In this document: one piece after another, positions 28,878 to 42,074 of the stretch
How positions within the stretch are numbered: the first letter of the stretch is position 1
Layout: the number at the start of each line of letters is the position of its first letter
Assembly (NCBI GenBank): GCA_021199475.1
Contig: JAJQHZ010000140.1
Span: forward strand, 1 to 64,000
DNA: 64,000 nucleotides
Direction: 5' to 3'
From: Lachnospiraceae bacterium
GTDB taxonomy: Bacteria > Bacillota > Clostridia > Lachnospirales > Lachnospiraceae
Notes under the pieces: model-generated
Told to the model about the DNA's origin: nothing
Database searches by the model: none
The model's input: only the letters and a program-made list of their open reading frames with translations
Program-made: the position numbers and the translations under genes

Positions 28878-29828
28878 TCAGGACCACCCTTCGCGGATCA
28901 GAATGTTTTTGTCGGACAGCCTCCGCTCGTAGGCTTCCGGGGATTTGCGCCATTCATTTGGCGTGCTTCCTATATATTTTCGGAAATTGCGGTCAAATGT
29001 GGAAAGACTGCAGAATCCGCATTTTTCAGCAATGTCTGCAATCGGGGTGTTGCTTTTTCTCAGAAGCTCGCATGCCGCGTGGATGCGAACCTGATTGATA
29101 TATTCGAGTGGAGAAACACCCATGCATTTTACGAAAACGCGGCGAAAATGCGGCTCGCTCATATGACAGACCTCAGCCAGGTCTTCGACGCGCAGGGGTC
29201 GGGAAAAGTGGTCACCGACGTATTCCAGCGACCGGAAAATCTGGGTGGAATCCGGATTTTGCGGCGCCGGGGATGCGTTTTCGATGAAAGCCGGCTGGTG
29301 CCGTGATATTTCGACGAACAGGGTTCGCAGCAGACCGTTTACTGCGTCTGCGTAGAGTTCTCTGTGTTCGGACATTTCCCGCAGAATGTTCTGAATCAGG
29401 ATGGAGAGAGACGGAGCTTCTTCGGCGGTCGTGCAGAATGCGTTTCGGTATATGCGCGTAAGCAGGAACTGTGCCTGACGGCTATCGTCCGGATAAAAGG
29501 ACGACAATGCTTTTTCTGCATCGATAAACAGGTACTCCCAGTGATTGTTGGTGCGGTCAACGCCGTTTGTCGTATGCGGATAATTCTTCGGGATTACGGT
29601 AATCGTTCCGGGACCGTATTCGAGCGTCTCATCCTCCAGCACGATGCTGCCCTTTCCCTCGAAGCAGTAGCCGACCTCCATCAGGTTGTGAAAGTGGAGG
29701 TTGGAGAGCGGCTGTCCGTCACCGTCGTAGCCGTAGGGGCGCACCCAGACGTCGCCAAACAACGCAAGCAGAGGTTCGCCATGGGGAATCTCGTAGTACC
29801 GAAATTCCAGATTTCCTTTTTTGCGCAT
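28878..29828 (-). CDS. AraC family regulator with cupin sensor domain
   Basis: A 316-aa regulator, start at 29828 behind AGGAGG. Residues about 40-100 form a cupin-like sugar-sensing domain (NLHFHNLMEVGYCFEGKG, GTITVIPKNYPHT). The C-terminal 100 residues hold two helix-turn-helix motifs (LRVEDLAEVCHMSEPHFRRV and TPIADIAEKCGFCSLSTFDR, then FRKYIGSTPNEWR). It lies between the GH53 gene and the sugar ABC operon. It is the natural candidate for induction of both by galacto-oligosaccharides, perhaps through the direct repeats at 30799-30837. The assignment of targets is inference. Confidence 0.88.
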   Translation of the reverse strand: MRKKGNLEFRYYEIPHGEPLLALFGDVWVRPYGYDGDGQPLSNLHFHNLMEVGYCFEGKGSIVLEDETLEYGPGTITVIPKNYPHTTNGVDRTNNHWEYLFIDAEKALSSFYPDDSRQAQFLLTRIYRNAFCTTAEEAPSLSILIQNILREMSEHRELYADAVNGLLRTLFVEISRHQPAFIENASPAPQNPDSTQIFRSLEYVGDHFSRPLRVEDLAEVCHMSEPHFRRVFVKCMGVSPLEYINQVRIHAACELLRKSNTPIADIAEKCGFCSLSTFDRNFRKYIGSTPNEWRKSPEAYERRLSDKNILIREGWS

Positions 29829-30116
29829 AAATGCGCCTCCTTCTCAGAACTCTTTTTGCGGCTTTTGCCATGTGACTTTAGCGGCAAAAAGATATGATAC
29901 TGCGGAGTGCCCCGTGCTTTGCATGATACATTTCCTATCGCACTGACCGGTGGAATACCCGCGCGAAATGTGGGAAGCCGTCCGGCCAGAACAAAACGCA
30001 TTGCGGCCGGCGCGCAGCACCTTTGTATCATCATAACAGAAACAGAAGAAAAAATAAACAGAAAATAAAAGTTTTGTGTAAATGCTTTTGTGTAAATGTC
30101 AGGAAGGAATGAAATT

Positions 30117-30701
30117 ATGTTTGAAACGGTAATACAGGTGACAAGAAAAAGGAAACTGTTTACGAAGACGTTAAGGGTTCTCATGCTTGCGTTTGGAATT
30201 CTCTTTATTTTAATGGCGATTATTTTTACGACGGGACTGATGCTTCCGGGAGCGTGCATGATCCTGCTGTATTATGTGTACGGGCTGCTGAGCCGGAAGG
30301 AATATGAATATCATTTTTCCGGCAGCGAGCTCTCGATTTTTGTGATTTCGGGAGGGCAGATCCGCAGACAGGCGCAGGAGCTGGATCTGGGCGGCATGGA
30401 GGTTGTTGCGCCGAACTGGCATGAGGCGGTATCGAACTATAAGAAGAAATATGGCAGCGTGAAGTTGAAAAAGTATGACTATACATCTTATGATGATGCG
30501 ATTCCGTACTATACGATGATTATTATGGATGCGCCTCCCGGCCAGGGAGCGGCAGAGCTCGCCGAAGACCGGAAAATCGCGGAGCGCTCCGGAGGAGCAG
30601 GTAAAAGCAAAAATAAAAAGAAGATCAAGCTTCTGCTGGATCTGGATGAGGAGACGCTGCGGAAGCTGAAGAATATTTATCCGGACCGGGTGTATATTTG
30701 A
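30117..30701 (+). CDS. Membrane protein of unknown function
   Basis: A 194-aa protein that I do not assign to a characterised family. ATG 30117 follows AGGAAGG. Residues about 20-62 form two adjacent membrane helices (VLMLAFGILFILMAIIF, MLPGACMILLYYVYGLL). A cytoplasmic domain follows with YEYHFSGSELSIFVI and DLGGMEVVAPNW. A Lys/Gly-rich stretch (GGAGKSKNKKKIKLL) precedes a final LDLDEETLRKLKNIYPDRVYI, similar to the end of small bacterial PH-like membrane proteins. It is divergent from the AraC gene with a 288-bp gap. That gap holds no other gene I can support. Confidence 0.65.
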   Translation: MFETVIQVTRKRKLFTKTLRVLMLAFGILFILMAIIFTTGLMLPGACMILLYYVYGLLSRKEYEYHFSGSELSIFVISGGQIRRQAQELDLGGMEVVAPNWHEAVSNYKKKYGSVKLKKYDYTSYDDAIPYYTMIIMDAPPGQGAAELAEDRKIAERSGGAGKSKNKKKIKLLLDLDEETLRKLKNIYPDRVYI

Positions 30702-30798
30702 GGAAACAGGAGCTGGAGCGCTGCGGGAATACTGGATGCCGGGGGGACAGAGAATTCCGCGAAGCTACTGCTGATGCGATATGATTCATCGGGGGAAA

Positions 30799-30884
30799 TT
30801 GCACAAATTGTCGATAAAAATAATCGAATTTGCACAATCTATGGTTGAAAATGAGCACACTACAAGGCTCTGTAGTAGTATAAT
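30799..30884 (+). promoter_or_regulatory. Control region of the galactan ABC operon
   Basis: TTGCACAA occurs twice, at 30799-30806 and 30830-30837, exactly 31 bp apart (three helical turns), the spacing expected for an AraC-family dimer. A -10 TATAAT lies at 30879-30884 with no good -35, as in activator-dependent promoters. An inverted repeat CTACA/TGTAG (30860-30875) sits between. The binding-protein gene starts 85 bp after the -10. Confidence 0.6.
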
Positions 30885-30968
30885 CTGTATAGCAAATGCG
30901 GAAAAAACAAAAAAAATATACAAATTAACCAGAAACCTGCTTTTCCGCATAGAATAGGAGGCTATATA

Positions 30969-32279
30969 ATGAACAGAAAGTTACTTGCAGTTTTACTCTC
31001 AGGCGCAATGGTCTGCTCTCTGGGCGCTTCTTTCACGGCTGCCGCAGACGAAAGTGAGAGCCATACTCTTACCGTATACGCATGGGACGCTTCTTTCAAC
31101 ATCCCGGCACTCGAGGCAGCGGCTTTGGACTATCAGACCAATGTAGATCCGGATTTCGTACTCGACATCGTAGAGCAGTCCGGCTCTTCCGACATTGAGA
31201 CCCTGATCACAAACGTTGCTTCCGCAGGCGAGAGCGCGTATGATCAGCTCCCGGATATCGTTCTTTTCCAGGATCACTATTTTGAGCAGTACCTGACCAA
31301 CTATCCGGACGTATGGCAGAATGTAGACGATGCTGACATTGTCTGGGACAATTTCGCACAGGAGAAGCTTTCCTTCTCCACGATTGACGGCGTTCATTAC
31401 GGCGTACCGGTAGACGGCGGCACCTGCATCGCGGCTTACAGAGTGGACCTTCTCGAAGAGGCCGGCTATACGATCGATGATCTGACCGGCATCACATGGT
31501 CAGAGTTTATCGACATCGGCGAAGCAGTTTACAATGCGACCGGCAAGTATCTTCTTTGCTTCAACTCTGACGGCAACGACCTGATCTATATCATGCTTCA
31601 GGAGGAAGGCGTATCTCAGTTCCAGGACGGCGAGCCGTACATCGCTGAGAACGAGACTCTTGTAGAAGTTGTGAATCTGATCGTAGAGATGGTACAGCGC
31701 AATGTCCTGAGCCTGTCCAACAGCTGGGATGATTATACCAATACCCAGATCCAGGGCGACCAGGTAGCGGGCGTGATCAACGGCAACTGGATCATCCCGA
31801 CCATCCAGAATGTGACAGACAACTCCGGACTGTGGGAGATCACTTCTCTTCCGACCCTCAGCGGCGAAGAAGGATATGCTTCCAACGGCGGTTCTTCCCT
31901 GTACATCACAGCGAACTGCGCAGATGTTGAACTCGCGAAGGATTTCCTTGCATACACCTTCGGCGGCGGCTCCTATGAGGAGACCGGCACATCCATCACC
32001 TATGACGATGCTCTGACCAACGGCGGTGTGGTTACGACCTATGCACCGGCAGGTGAGTCAGATGTTTATTCACAGGGTGTTGCGTACTGGAACGATACGG
32101 CGATCTATCAGCAGATCGCAGCGATGACCGCTGAGGTTATTCCGGTAGAGCAGAGTGCTTATCACTATACGGCACGTGAGTATCTTGGCGCGGCGATTAT
32201 CAATATCCTCAATGGTTCTGATACCGAGACGGAGCTGGCAGGTGCAGAAGAGCAGATCCGCTTCGCGATGGGCCTGTAA
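30969..32279 (+). CDS. ABC sugar transporter substrate-binding protein
   Basis: A 436-aa family 1 extracellular solute-binding protein. ATG follows AGGAGG. A signal peptide (MNRKLLAVLLSGAMVCSLG to about residue 26, AAADE) is clear. The mature N-terminus LTVYAWDASFNIP, DIVLFQDHYFEQYL and GVPVDGGTCIAAYRVDLLEEAGY are typical of oligosaccharide binders. No lipobox cysteine lies at the cleavage site; Cys16 is in the hydrophobic core with a poor context, which is odd for a Gram-positive binding protein. Two permeases follow on the same strand after a strong hairpin. Predicted ligand: galacto-oligosaccharides, from context only. Confidence 0.9.
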   Translation: MNRKLLAVLLSGAMVCSLGASFTAAADESESHTLTVYAWDASFNIPALEAAALDYQTNVDPDFVLDIVEQSGSSDIETLITNVASAGESAYDQLPDIVLFQDHYFEQYLTNYPDVWQNVDDADIVWDNFAQEKLSFSTIDGVHYGVPVDGGTCIAAYRVDLLEEAGYTIDDLTGITWSEFIDIGEAVYNATGKYLLCFNSDGNDLIYIMLQEEGVSQFQDGEPYIAENETLVEVVNLIVEMVQRNVLSLSNSWDDYTNTQIQGDQVAGVINGNWIIPTIQNVTDNSGLWEITSLPTLSGEEGYASNGGSSLYITANCADVELAKDFLAYTFGGGSYEETGTSITYDDALTNGGVVTTYAPAGESDVYSQGVAYWNDTAIYQQIAAMTAEVIPVEQSAYHYTAREYLGAAIINILNGSDTETELAGAEEQIRFAMGL

Positions 32280-32379
32280 TCCGGCTCAGATAATGAGCGG
32301 CGGTATGCTTCCGGCGGAACGCCGCCTGAAAAGGGAATGACCGAAAACATTCTCTCGGCAATATAGTATTAGACTGATA

Positions 32380-32406
32380 CGGGGAAACGGTTCTTCCGTT
32401 TCCCCG
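32380..32406 (+). promoter_or_regulatory. Intercistronic hairpin between binding protein and permeases
   Basis: CGGGGAAACGG and CCGTTTCCCCG form a perfect 11-bp stem around TTCTT. No T tract follows. Such stems after binding-protein genes stabilise the upstream mRNA or partly stop transcription, giving more binding protein than permease. Confidence 0.75.
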
Positions 32407-32596
32407 ATTCTTAGCTTTTGAAGATTTGTTTTTGAAAAGTTAGTTGCATTTAAAGACCGGTTTTTTGAAGAGTTACCTGTCGGATTCTCTGGAATGCAGA
32501 TGTGTATGATACAGGCTTTTACAGACAGGAAAATCATTTGGGTGATTCGCAGCGCGCCTGCCGGTGCGGCCGATGACAAAAGGAGGGAAACTTGCT

Positions 32597-33496
32597 TTGA
32601 AAAAAAAGAAGAGATTTGGTCTGCTGACAAAGCAGTCCATTGCCGGATGGATATGGCTGACTCCGGCGACTGTTTTGATTGCAATCATGAGTTTTTATCC
32701 CATGGTGCAGGCATTCATCACATCCCTGAAGACGGGGTCGAGCGCCAATATGACATGGGCGGAACCGATTCTTTATAACTATACACGTATGTTTAAGGAT
32801 CAGACGTTCATGCGCTCGGTGGGAAATACATTCTTTTATCTGATCATTCAGGTGCCGATCATGCTGATCCTGGCAATGCTGCTGGCTCAGCTGCTGAACA
32901 ACAAGGACCTGAAATTCAGAGGCGTTTTTCGAACCTGCGTGTTCCTTCCATGTGCGATGTCACTGGTTTCCTATTCGGTTATCTTCAAGTCCCTGTTTGC
33001 GACAGAAGGACTGATCAATACTGTGCTGGTGAACCTTGGCATTCTGCAGACCGGGTATAATTTCCTGGGGAATTCCGGGAGCGCGAAAATAATTATTATC
33101 GTTGCCCTGATCTGGAGATGGACCGGTTATAATATGGTATTTTTCCTCGCAGGCCTGCAGACGATTGAATATTCGGTCTACGAGGCGGCGAAGATTGACG
33201 GTGCAAGCTCCTGGAAAACGTTCTGGGGAATTACGGTTCCGCTTTTGAGGCCGACGATTGTTATGACGGCGATCATGTCGATCAACGGTACGCTGCAGCT
33301 GTTCGATGAGTCGGTCAACCTGACCAACGGCGGCCCGGCATTCAGTACCATCACCATGTCGCATTACATTTATAACAATGCGTTTGGTACCGGTGTGGCG
33401 AATTTCGGCTATGCTTCTGCCATGTCGTTCTTCATATTTATCCTCGTGGCGATCCTGTCCATGATCCAGATGAAAGTAGGTGATACACGTGACTAA
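32597..33496 (+). CDS. ABC sugar transporter permease 1 (MalF/UgpA-like)
   Basis: A 299-aa inner-membrane permease with six predicted helices. TTG 32597 is chosen because AGGAGGG lies nine bases before it; upstream in-frame ATG and GTG codons would include that site. The cytoplasmic EAA loop reads YEAAKIDGASSWKTFWGITVP, close to its C-terminus. It pairs with the next gene, whose GTG start overlaps its last 8 bases. No ATPase gene lies in the locus; a shared MsiK-type ATPase elsewhere would be expected. Confidence 0.92.
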   Translation: MKKKKRFGLLTKQSIAGWIWLTPATVLIAIMSFYPMVQAFITSLKTGSSANMTWAEPILYNYTRMFKDQTFMRSVGNTFFYLIIQVPIMLILAMLLAQLLNNKDLKFRGVFRTCVFLPCAMSLVSYSVIFKSLFATEGLINTVLVNLGILQTGYNFLGNSGSAKIIIIVALIWRWTGYNMVFFLAGLQTIEYSVYEAAKIDGASSWKTFWGITVPLLRPTIVMTAIMSINGTLQLFDESVNLTNGGPAFSTITMSHYIYNNAFGTGVANFGYASAMSFFIFILVAILSMIQMKVGDTRD

Positions 33497-34316
33497 AAAG
33501 AATAAATCTGCAGTTCAGCGCAGGCTGATCCCAACCTATATATTTTTAACGATTGTTGCATTTATCTCCGTGTTTCCGTTTTACTGGATGATTTCAGCGG
33601 CCACGAATACCTCTCTGGACGTAGCCCGCGGGCGGATTATCCCCGGCACCTATTTTATCCAGAACTTCACGAATCTGGTCACACAGCAGAATCTGTGGGG
33701 CGCGATGTGGAATTCTCTGTTTTATACGGTCGTACAGACCGTTCTGGCTCTGTTTATCTGTTCGCTGGCTGGCTTTGGCTTTGAGCTTTATCACACCAAA
33801 GGCAAGGATATTTTGTTCTCCATCCTGCTGCTTGCCATGATGGTTCCGGGCGTGGCGACCATGATTCCGCTGTTTAAGATGATGGCATCCGCAGGCTTCC
33901 TGAATTCTGTATGGGGATTTATTCTTCCGTCGATTGCGACGCCGTTCCTTGTCATGTTCTTCCGGCAGAATTCCAGAAACTTCCCGCCGGAGACGATGGA
34001 GGCGGCCCGCATGGACGGTCTGAGTGAGATTGGCATTTATTTTCGCATGTATATGCCGATGATGAAGTCTACCTATGCTGCTGCGGGCGTGATCACGTTC
34101 ATGAACACGTGGAACTCCTATCTGTGGCCGAAGGTTGTATTGACCTCAACGGATGCGCAGACGATGCCGATGCTGATTGCCAACCTTTCAAGCGGATATC
34201 TGATTGATTATGGCGTGCTGATGACGGCCGTTTTGTTCTGCTCGCTTCCGACGATGATCGTGTTCTTCGTGCTGCAGAAGCAGTTCACGGAAGGCATGAC
34301 CGGTGCGGTGAAGTAG
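33489..34316 (+). CDS. ABC sugar transporter permease 2 (MalG/UgpE-like)
   Basis: A 275-aa permease, GTG start at 33489 overlapping the preceding gene, with AGGTGA as ribosome site. Six helices; the EAA loop is MEAARMDGLSEIGIYFRMYMP and NTWNSYLWP is typical of the carbohydrate uptake-1 (CUT1) family. With permease 1 it forms the heterodimeric channel of the importer for the binding protein at 30969. Hairpins follow before lacZ. Confidence 0.92.
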   Translation: MTKKNKSAVQRRLIPTYIFLTIVAFISVFPFYWMISAATNTSLDVARGRIIPGTYFIQNFTNLVTQQNLWGAMWNSLFYTVVQTVLALFICSLAGFGFELYHTKGKDILFSILLLAMMVPGVATMIPLFKMMASAGFLNSVWGFILPSIATPFLVMFFRQNSRNFPPETMEAARMDGLSEIGIYFRMYMPMMKSTYAAAGVITFMNTWNSYLWPKVVLTSTDAQTMPMLIANLSSGYLIDYGVLMTAVLFCSLPTMIVFFVLQKQFTEGMTGAVK

Positions 34317-34330
34317 TGCTGACAAGAGCG

Positions 34331-34473
34331 GTTCCTGTATTTGCAGGAACGTACGTGAAGACAGCGGCTGCAGCAATGCGGATACAAAATGAAAATTGAT
34401 ATCAGGTAAGAATGAAGTAGGAATGAAAAGCCGGAGAACCGTAACTGAAATAGTTTACTGCGTTTCCGGCTTT
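34331..34473 (+). terminator. Two hairpins between permease 2 and lacZ
   Basis: GTTCCTG/CAGGAAC forms a hairpin at 34331-34350. A longer stem pairs AAAGCCGGA (34427-34435) with TCCGGCTTT (34465-34473), followed by CCTTCTT. They may end or attenuate the transporter transcript. The rest of the 432-bp gap to lacZ shows no gene. Confidence 0.55.
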
Positions 34474-34631
34474 CCTTCTTGACGAAGAGGAGTGCGCTTT
34501 GTAAAATGTAGTAGATCCTTTTTGACTCCAGGGCGCGGGGAAACCATACGGAGCGAAGGGAGATTGATAGCGCTGTTAAGGAAGGAAATTGCAAGAGATG
34601 GGAGCGGAATTGTGAAAAGCCGTTTGGTTAA

Positions 34632-38510
<3,879 letters not shown>

Positions 38511-38661
38511 AAAATGCCATAAGGGGAATTGCGAGTGACGAATGAAATCGCTGCACTGGAGTATTATTGCGGATGCAGCGTTGGATGCAGCGTTTGAGGG
38601 GCTGCCAATATAGTCAAAACCGCTCAAAGAAGCGCAGCACATATAAAAGGAGGAAACTGAC

Positions 38662-40326
38662 ATGATTCAAAAAGAAATTGCCCGTCTGGTGAAGTATGGT
38701 CTGGCGACCGGTTTGATTCGGGCAGAGGACGCGGTTTACACGGCAAACCGCATTCTGGAGCTGCTGAAAATCGATGCGCTGGAGGAAGGTGCGGAGAAGG
38801 AAATTGTTGAGGCGGCAGAGGCCGTGAAGGACGTCTCAATGGCAGCGGAGAAGGAAGGCTGCGTCAAGGAAACCTGCACTGGCGCACAGAAACGATCGGA
38901 AGGCGAAGAAGAGATAGTTTCCGAACTGCCTGACATTCTCGGCGCGATCTGTGATTACGCGTACGAGGCTGGAATTCTGGAGGAGAATTCCGTTGGATAC
39001 CGTGATTTGTTCGACACGAAGGTGATGGGGCTGCTGGTGGACCGCCCGTCGCATGTCATCCGGCATTTTTGGGAGCTGTATGAGCAGGACCCGAAGCTGG
39101 CGACGGATGCGCATTACAAATTCAGTCAGGATACGGACTACATCCGCCGGTACCGCATCGCGCGTGACCGGAAATGGGTCGCGCCGACCGAGTACGGCGA
39201 TCTGGACATTACCATCAACCTTTCCAAACCGGAGAAGGATCCGAAGGCGATCGCAGCAGCACGGAACGCGAAGCAGTCTGCCTACCCGAAATGCCAGCTT
39301 TGTATGGAAAATGAAGGCTATGCGGGGCGCCTGAACCACCCGGCCCGTCAGAACCACCGTATCATTCCGGTGACGATCAATGGCAGCGAGTGGTACTTCC
39401 AGTATTCCCCGTATGTTTACTATAATGAACACTGCATCGTGTTTAATAAGCAGCATGTGCCGATGAAAATCGAGCGTGCGACGTTTGCGAAGCTGCTGGA
39501 TTTCGTGCGGCAGTTCCCGCATTATTTTGTCGGGTCGAACGCGGATCTGCCAATCGTCGGCGGATCGATCCTGAGCCACGACCATTTCCAGGGCGGCTGC
39601 TATGAATTTGCAATGGCAAAAGCGCCGGTAGAGAAACCGCTTACCTTCGCTGGTTATGAGGATGTGGAGGCGGGCATCGTGAAATGGCCGATGTCTGTCA
39701 TCCGGATTCGCAGCGAAAAGTCGGAGCGTCTGATTGATCTGGCGGATAAAATCCTGCTGGCATGGCGCGGGTATACGGACGAGGACGCGTTTATTTTCGC
39801 GGAAACGATTGTGGATGGCGTCCGGGAGCCGCACAATACTATTACGCCGATTGCCCGAAAACGCGATGGTAAGTTCGAATTGGATCTGGTGCTGCGCAAC
39901 AACATCACAACCGAGGAGCATCCGCTCGGCGTGTACCACCCGCATGCGGAGCTTCATCACATTAAAAAGGAGAACATCGGCCTGATTGAGGTCATGGGAC
40001 TTGCAGTGCTTCCGGCGCGCCTGAAGGATGAGCTGGAGCACCTGAAGACGGCGATGGTCGAGGGACGCGACATTTCGGGGGACGAGGAGCTCGCAAAACA
40101 CGCGGACTGGGTAGAGGAGCTGAAGCTGAAATATCGTAATAGTACAAGCACCACCGGCGGTGTTGATGAACCGCTGCGCTTTACGGCGGACTCGATCGAC
40201 CGGATTATCGAAGATGAGGTTGGTCTGGTATTCAGCAAGGTGCTGGAGCACGCAGGCGTTTACAAGCGCACAGCAGAAGGGCAGGCGGCATTTCTGCGGT
40301 TCGTGGAGAGTGTGAATGTAAATTGA
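38662..40326 (+). CDS. galT: UDP-glucose--hexose-1-phosphate uridylyltransferase, type 2
   Basis: A 554-aa GalT of the Gram-positive class: galactose-1-phosphate plus UDP-glucose gives UDP-galactose plus glucose-1-phosphate. ATG follows AAAAGGAGG. The active-site H-x-H is His306/His308 in SILSHDHFQGG. Other family segments: DFSQDTDYIRRYRIARDRKW-like N-domain (residues about 154-172), CQLCMENEGYAGR, and GVYHPHAELHHIKKENIGLIE. An acidic insert of about 35-40 aa (residues about 38-90) is unlike the compact family N-terminus. It lies 150 bp after lacZ. No galK or galE is in the window. Confidence 0.93.
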   Translation: MIQKEIARLVKYGLATGLIRAEDAVYTANRILELLKIDALEEGAEKEIVEAAEAVKDVSMAAEKEGCVKETCTGAQKRSEGEEEIVSELPDILGAICDYAYEAGILEENSVGYRDLFDTKVMGLLVDRPSHVIRHFWELYEQDPKLATDAHYKFSQDTDYIRRYRIARDRKWVAPTEYGDLDITINLSKPEKDPKAIAAARNAKQSAYPKCQLCMENEGYAGRLNHPARQNHRIIPVTINGSEWYFQYSPYVYYNEHCIVFNKQHVPMKIERATFAKLLDFVRQFPHYFVGSNADLPIVGGSILSHDHFQGGCYEFAMAKAPVEKPLTFAGYEDVEAGIVKWPMSVIRIRSEKSERLIDLADKILLAWRGYTDEDAFIFAETIVDGVREPHNTITPIARKRDGKFELDLVLRNNITTEEHPLGVYHPHAELHHIKKENIGLIEVMGLAVLPARLKDELEHLKTAMVEGRDISGDEELAKHADWVEELKLKYRNSTSTTGGVDEPLRFTADSIDRIIEDEVGLVFSKVLEHAGVYKRTAEGQAAFLRFVESVNVN

Positions 40327-40441
40327 TACGTCCATATCTGTCTGCCGTCAGTTTGCGGATTCCTCAGTCTGCGCCGGGGTTTATGATCGGTGAATCGCGC
40401 AACAGGCGGTGCATGATCTGGCGATGAGGAACGAAAATTAA

Positions 40442-40470
40442 TTGACAAACAGCCCTGCGGGTTGTAAGCT
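40442..40470 (+). promoter_or_regulatory. Possible cysK promoter
   Basis: TTGACA (40442-40447) is consensus. A weak TAAGCT (40465-40470) lies 17 bp downstream. No CymR box is obvious to me. Confidence 0.4.
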
Positions 40471-40515
40471 GTCTATATCCCAAGAAAACAGATTGAGAAA
40501 GTGTGGAATGTGAAG

Positions 40516-41451
40516 ATGAGCAGAATATTTGACAGCGTTACAGAGCTGATTGGCGGTACGCCGCTTTTGAACCTGCATCGGTTCGCAAAGGAAAATGGGC
40601 TGGAGGCAACGCTTCTGGCAAAGCTGGAGTATCTGAACCCGTCCGGAAGCGCAAAGGACCGGATCGCGAAGTCCATGATTGAAGATGCGGAGGAGAAAGG
40701 CCTGCTCCGGGAAGGAAGCACGATCATAGAGCCTACCTCGGGCAATACCGGTATTGGACTGGCGGCCATCGCGGCGTCAAAGGGCTATCGGGTGATTCTG
40801 ACGATGCCGGAGACGATGAGTGTCGAGCGGCGGAATATCCTGAAAGCATACGGCGCGGAGGTGGTGCTGACGGACGGCCTGAAGGGAATGAAGGGCGCGA
40901 TCGAGAAGGCGGCGCAGCTCGCTGAGGAGATTGAGGGCAGCTTTATCCCGGAACAGTTTGAGAATCCGGCGAACCCGGCGGAGCATCGGCGCACGACCGG
41001 CCCGGAGATCTGGAGAGATACCGACGGACAGGTCGATATTTTCGTCGCGAGTGTCGGGACTGGCGGGACGATCAAGGGTACCGGTGAGTATCTGAAGTCA
41101 CAGAACCCGGATATCCGTGTAGTGGCGGTGGAGCCGGCCACCTCAGCGGTTCTCTCCGGCGGAAAACCCGGCGCGCATAAGATTCAGGGAATCGGTGCGG
41201 GCTTTGTGCCGGGGACCCTGAACACAGAGGTTTATGACGAGGTGATTCCGATTGGAAATGAGGAATGCTTTGAGGCGGGCAAAGAACTGGGAAGGACGGA
41301 GGGAATCCTGACCGGTATTTCCTCCGGGGCGACGCTGTGTGCGGCGGTTCAGCTGGCAAAACGGCCGGAGAATAAAGGGAAGACCATCGTGGTACTGCTG
41401 CCGGATGGCGGCGACCGGTATTATTCGACGCCGCTGTACGTGGGGAAGTAA
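40516..41451 (+). CDS. cysK: Cysteine synthase (O-acetylserine sulfhydrylase)
   Basis: A 311-aa PLP enzyme making cysteine from O-acetylserine and sulfide. Start ATG 40516 fits family N-termini; a GTG at 40501 is also in frame. PLP-lysine is Lys47 in NPSGSAKDRIA. The substrate loop PTSGNTGIGLA and the phosphate loop GTGGTIKGTGEYL are intact. GISSGAT and LLPDGGDRYYST close the fold. The neighbour 68 bp downstream is an Rrf2 regulator. In Bacillus and Staphylococcus, CysK and CymR form a regulatory complex, so the pairing is meaningful. Confidence 0.94.
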   Translation: MSRIFDSVTELIGGTPLLNLHRFAKENGLEATLLAKLEYLNPSGSAKDRIAKSMIEDAEEKGLLREGSTIIEPTSGNTGIGLAAIAASKGYRVILTMPETMSVERRNILKAYGAEVVLTDGLKGMKGAIEKAAQLAEEIEGSFIPEQFENPANPAEHRRTTGPEIWRDTDGQVDIFVASVGTGGTIKGTGEYLKSQNPDIRVVAVEPATSAVLSGGKPGAHKIQGIGAGFVPGTLNTEVYDEVIPIGNEECFEAGKELGRTEGILTGISSGATLCAAVQLAKRPENKGKTIVVLLPDGGDRYYSTPLYVGK

Positions 41452-41518
41452 AATGACAGATTTCTGAGCGATCAAGAGCAGAAGAAAACAAGAATACAAG
41501 AATACAGGAAAAACCATC

Positions 41519-41944
41519 ATGAGAATTTCATCAAAGGGGCGGTACGCGCTTCGCCTGATGCTGGATCTGGCCATCAACGATTCCGGGGAGCCGATCCGGC
41601 TGAAGGACGCGGCCCGCAGACAGAATATTTCAGAAAAATATCTGGAGCAGATTATAGCGATTTTGAACCGGGCCGGGTATGTGCGAAGCGTCCGCGGTCC
41701 GCAGGGCGGCTATGTGCTGGCGAACCGTCCGTCCGAGTATACAGCCGGTATGATTCTGCGGCTGACGGAAGGCAGTCTTATCCCGGTGGAATACGCCGAG
41801 GACGGCTCGGACGGTGAGGCCGACTGTGCGACGTCGATTCTGTGGGACCGTCTGAAGGATGCCATCAATGATGTCGTCGACCACGTGACGCTGGAGGATC
41901 TGCTCGAATGGCAGATGGCGAAGGCAGACTCGTATGTCATCTGA
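41519..41944 (+). CDS. cymR: Rrf2 family regulator, CymR-like
   Basis: A 141-aa winged-helix regulator. MRISSKGRYALRLMLDLA and QNISEKYLEQIIAILNRAGY followed by VRSVRGPQGGYVLA are the Rrf2 signature. It has a single cysteine (about residue 102), not the three-Cys cluster of IscR, so it should not carry an Fe-S cluster and fits CymR, the cysteine-metabolism repressor. Position after cysK supports this. The gene symbol is assigned by similarity and context. Confidence 0.8.
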   Translation: MRISSKGRYALRLMLDLAINDSGEPIRLKDAARRQNISEKYLEQIIAILNRAGYVRSVRGPQGGYVLANRPSEYTAGMILRLTEGSLIPVEYAEDGSDGEADCATSILWDRLKDAINDVVDHVTLEDLLEWQMAKADSYVI

Positions 41945-42007
41945 GGAACCGTCACGAAATAATGCATGCATTCTGCTGCGCCTGACGCGCGAGGCGCAGG
42001 CCGTAAA
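41943..42007 (+). repeat. Dispersed repeat family R1, copy 1
   Basis: Begins at the cymR stop: GAGGAACCGTCACGAAATAA, then a GC-rich part with GACGCGCGAGGCGCAGGCC. It matches copies at 44341-44424 and, inverted, 49382-49465 in order and spacing of blocks. Confidence 0.6.
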
Positions 42008-42043
42008 GGGGCAGCGAAGAGAGATGGTCGGACAGTCGGAACT

Positions 42044-42074
42044 GGAAAAGGGAGCCGGAAAACGGCTCTTTTCC
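42044..42074 (+). terminator. Terminator after cymR
   Basis: GGAAAA-GG-GAGCCG pairs with CGGCTC-TTTTCC around GAAAA, ending in a T-rich stretch. Confidence 0.7.
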
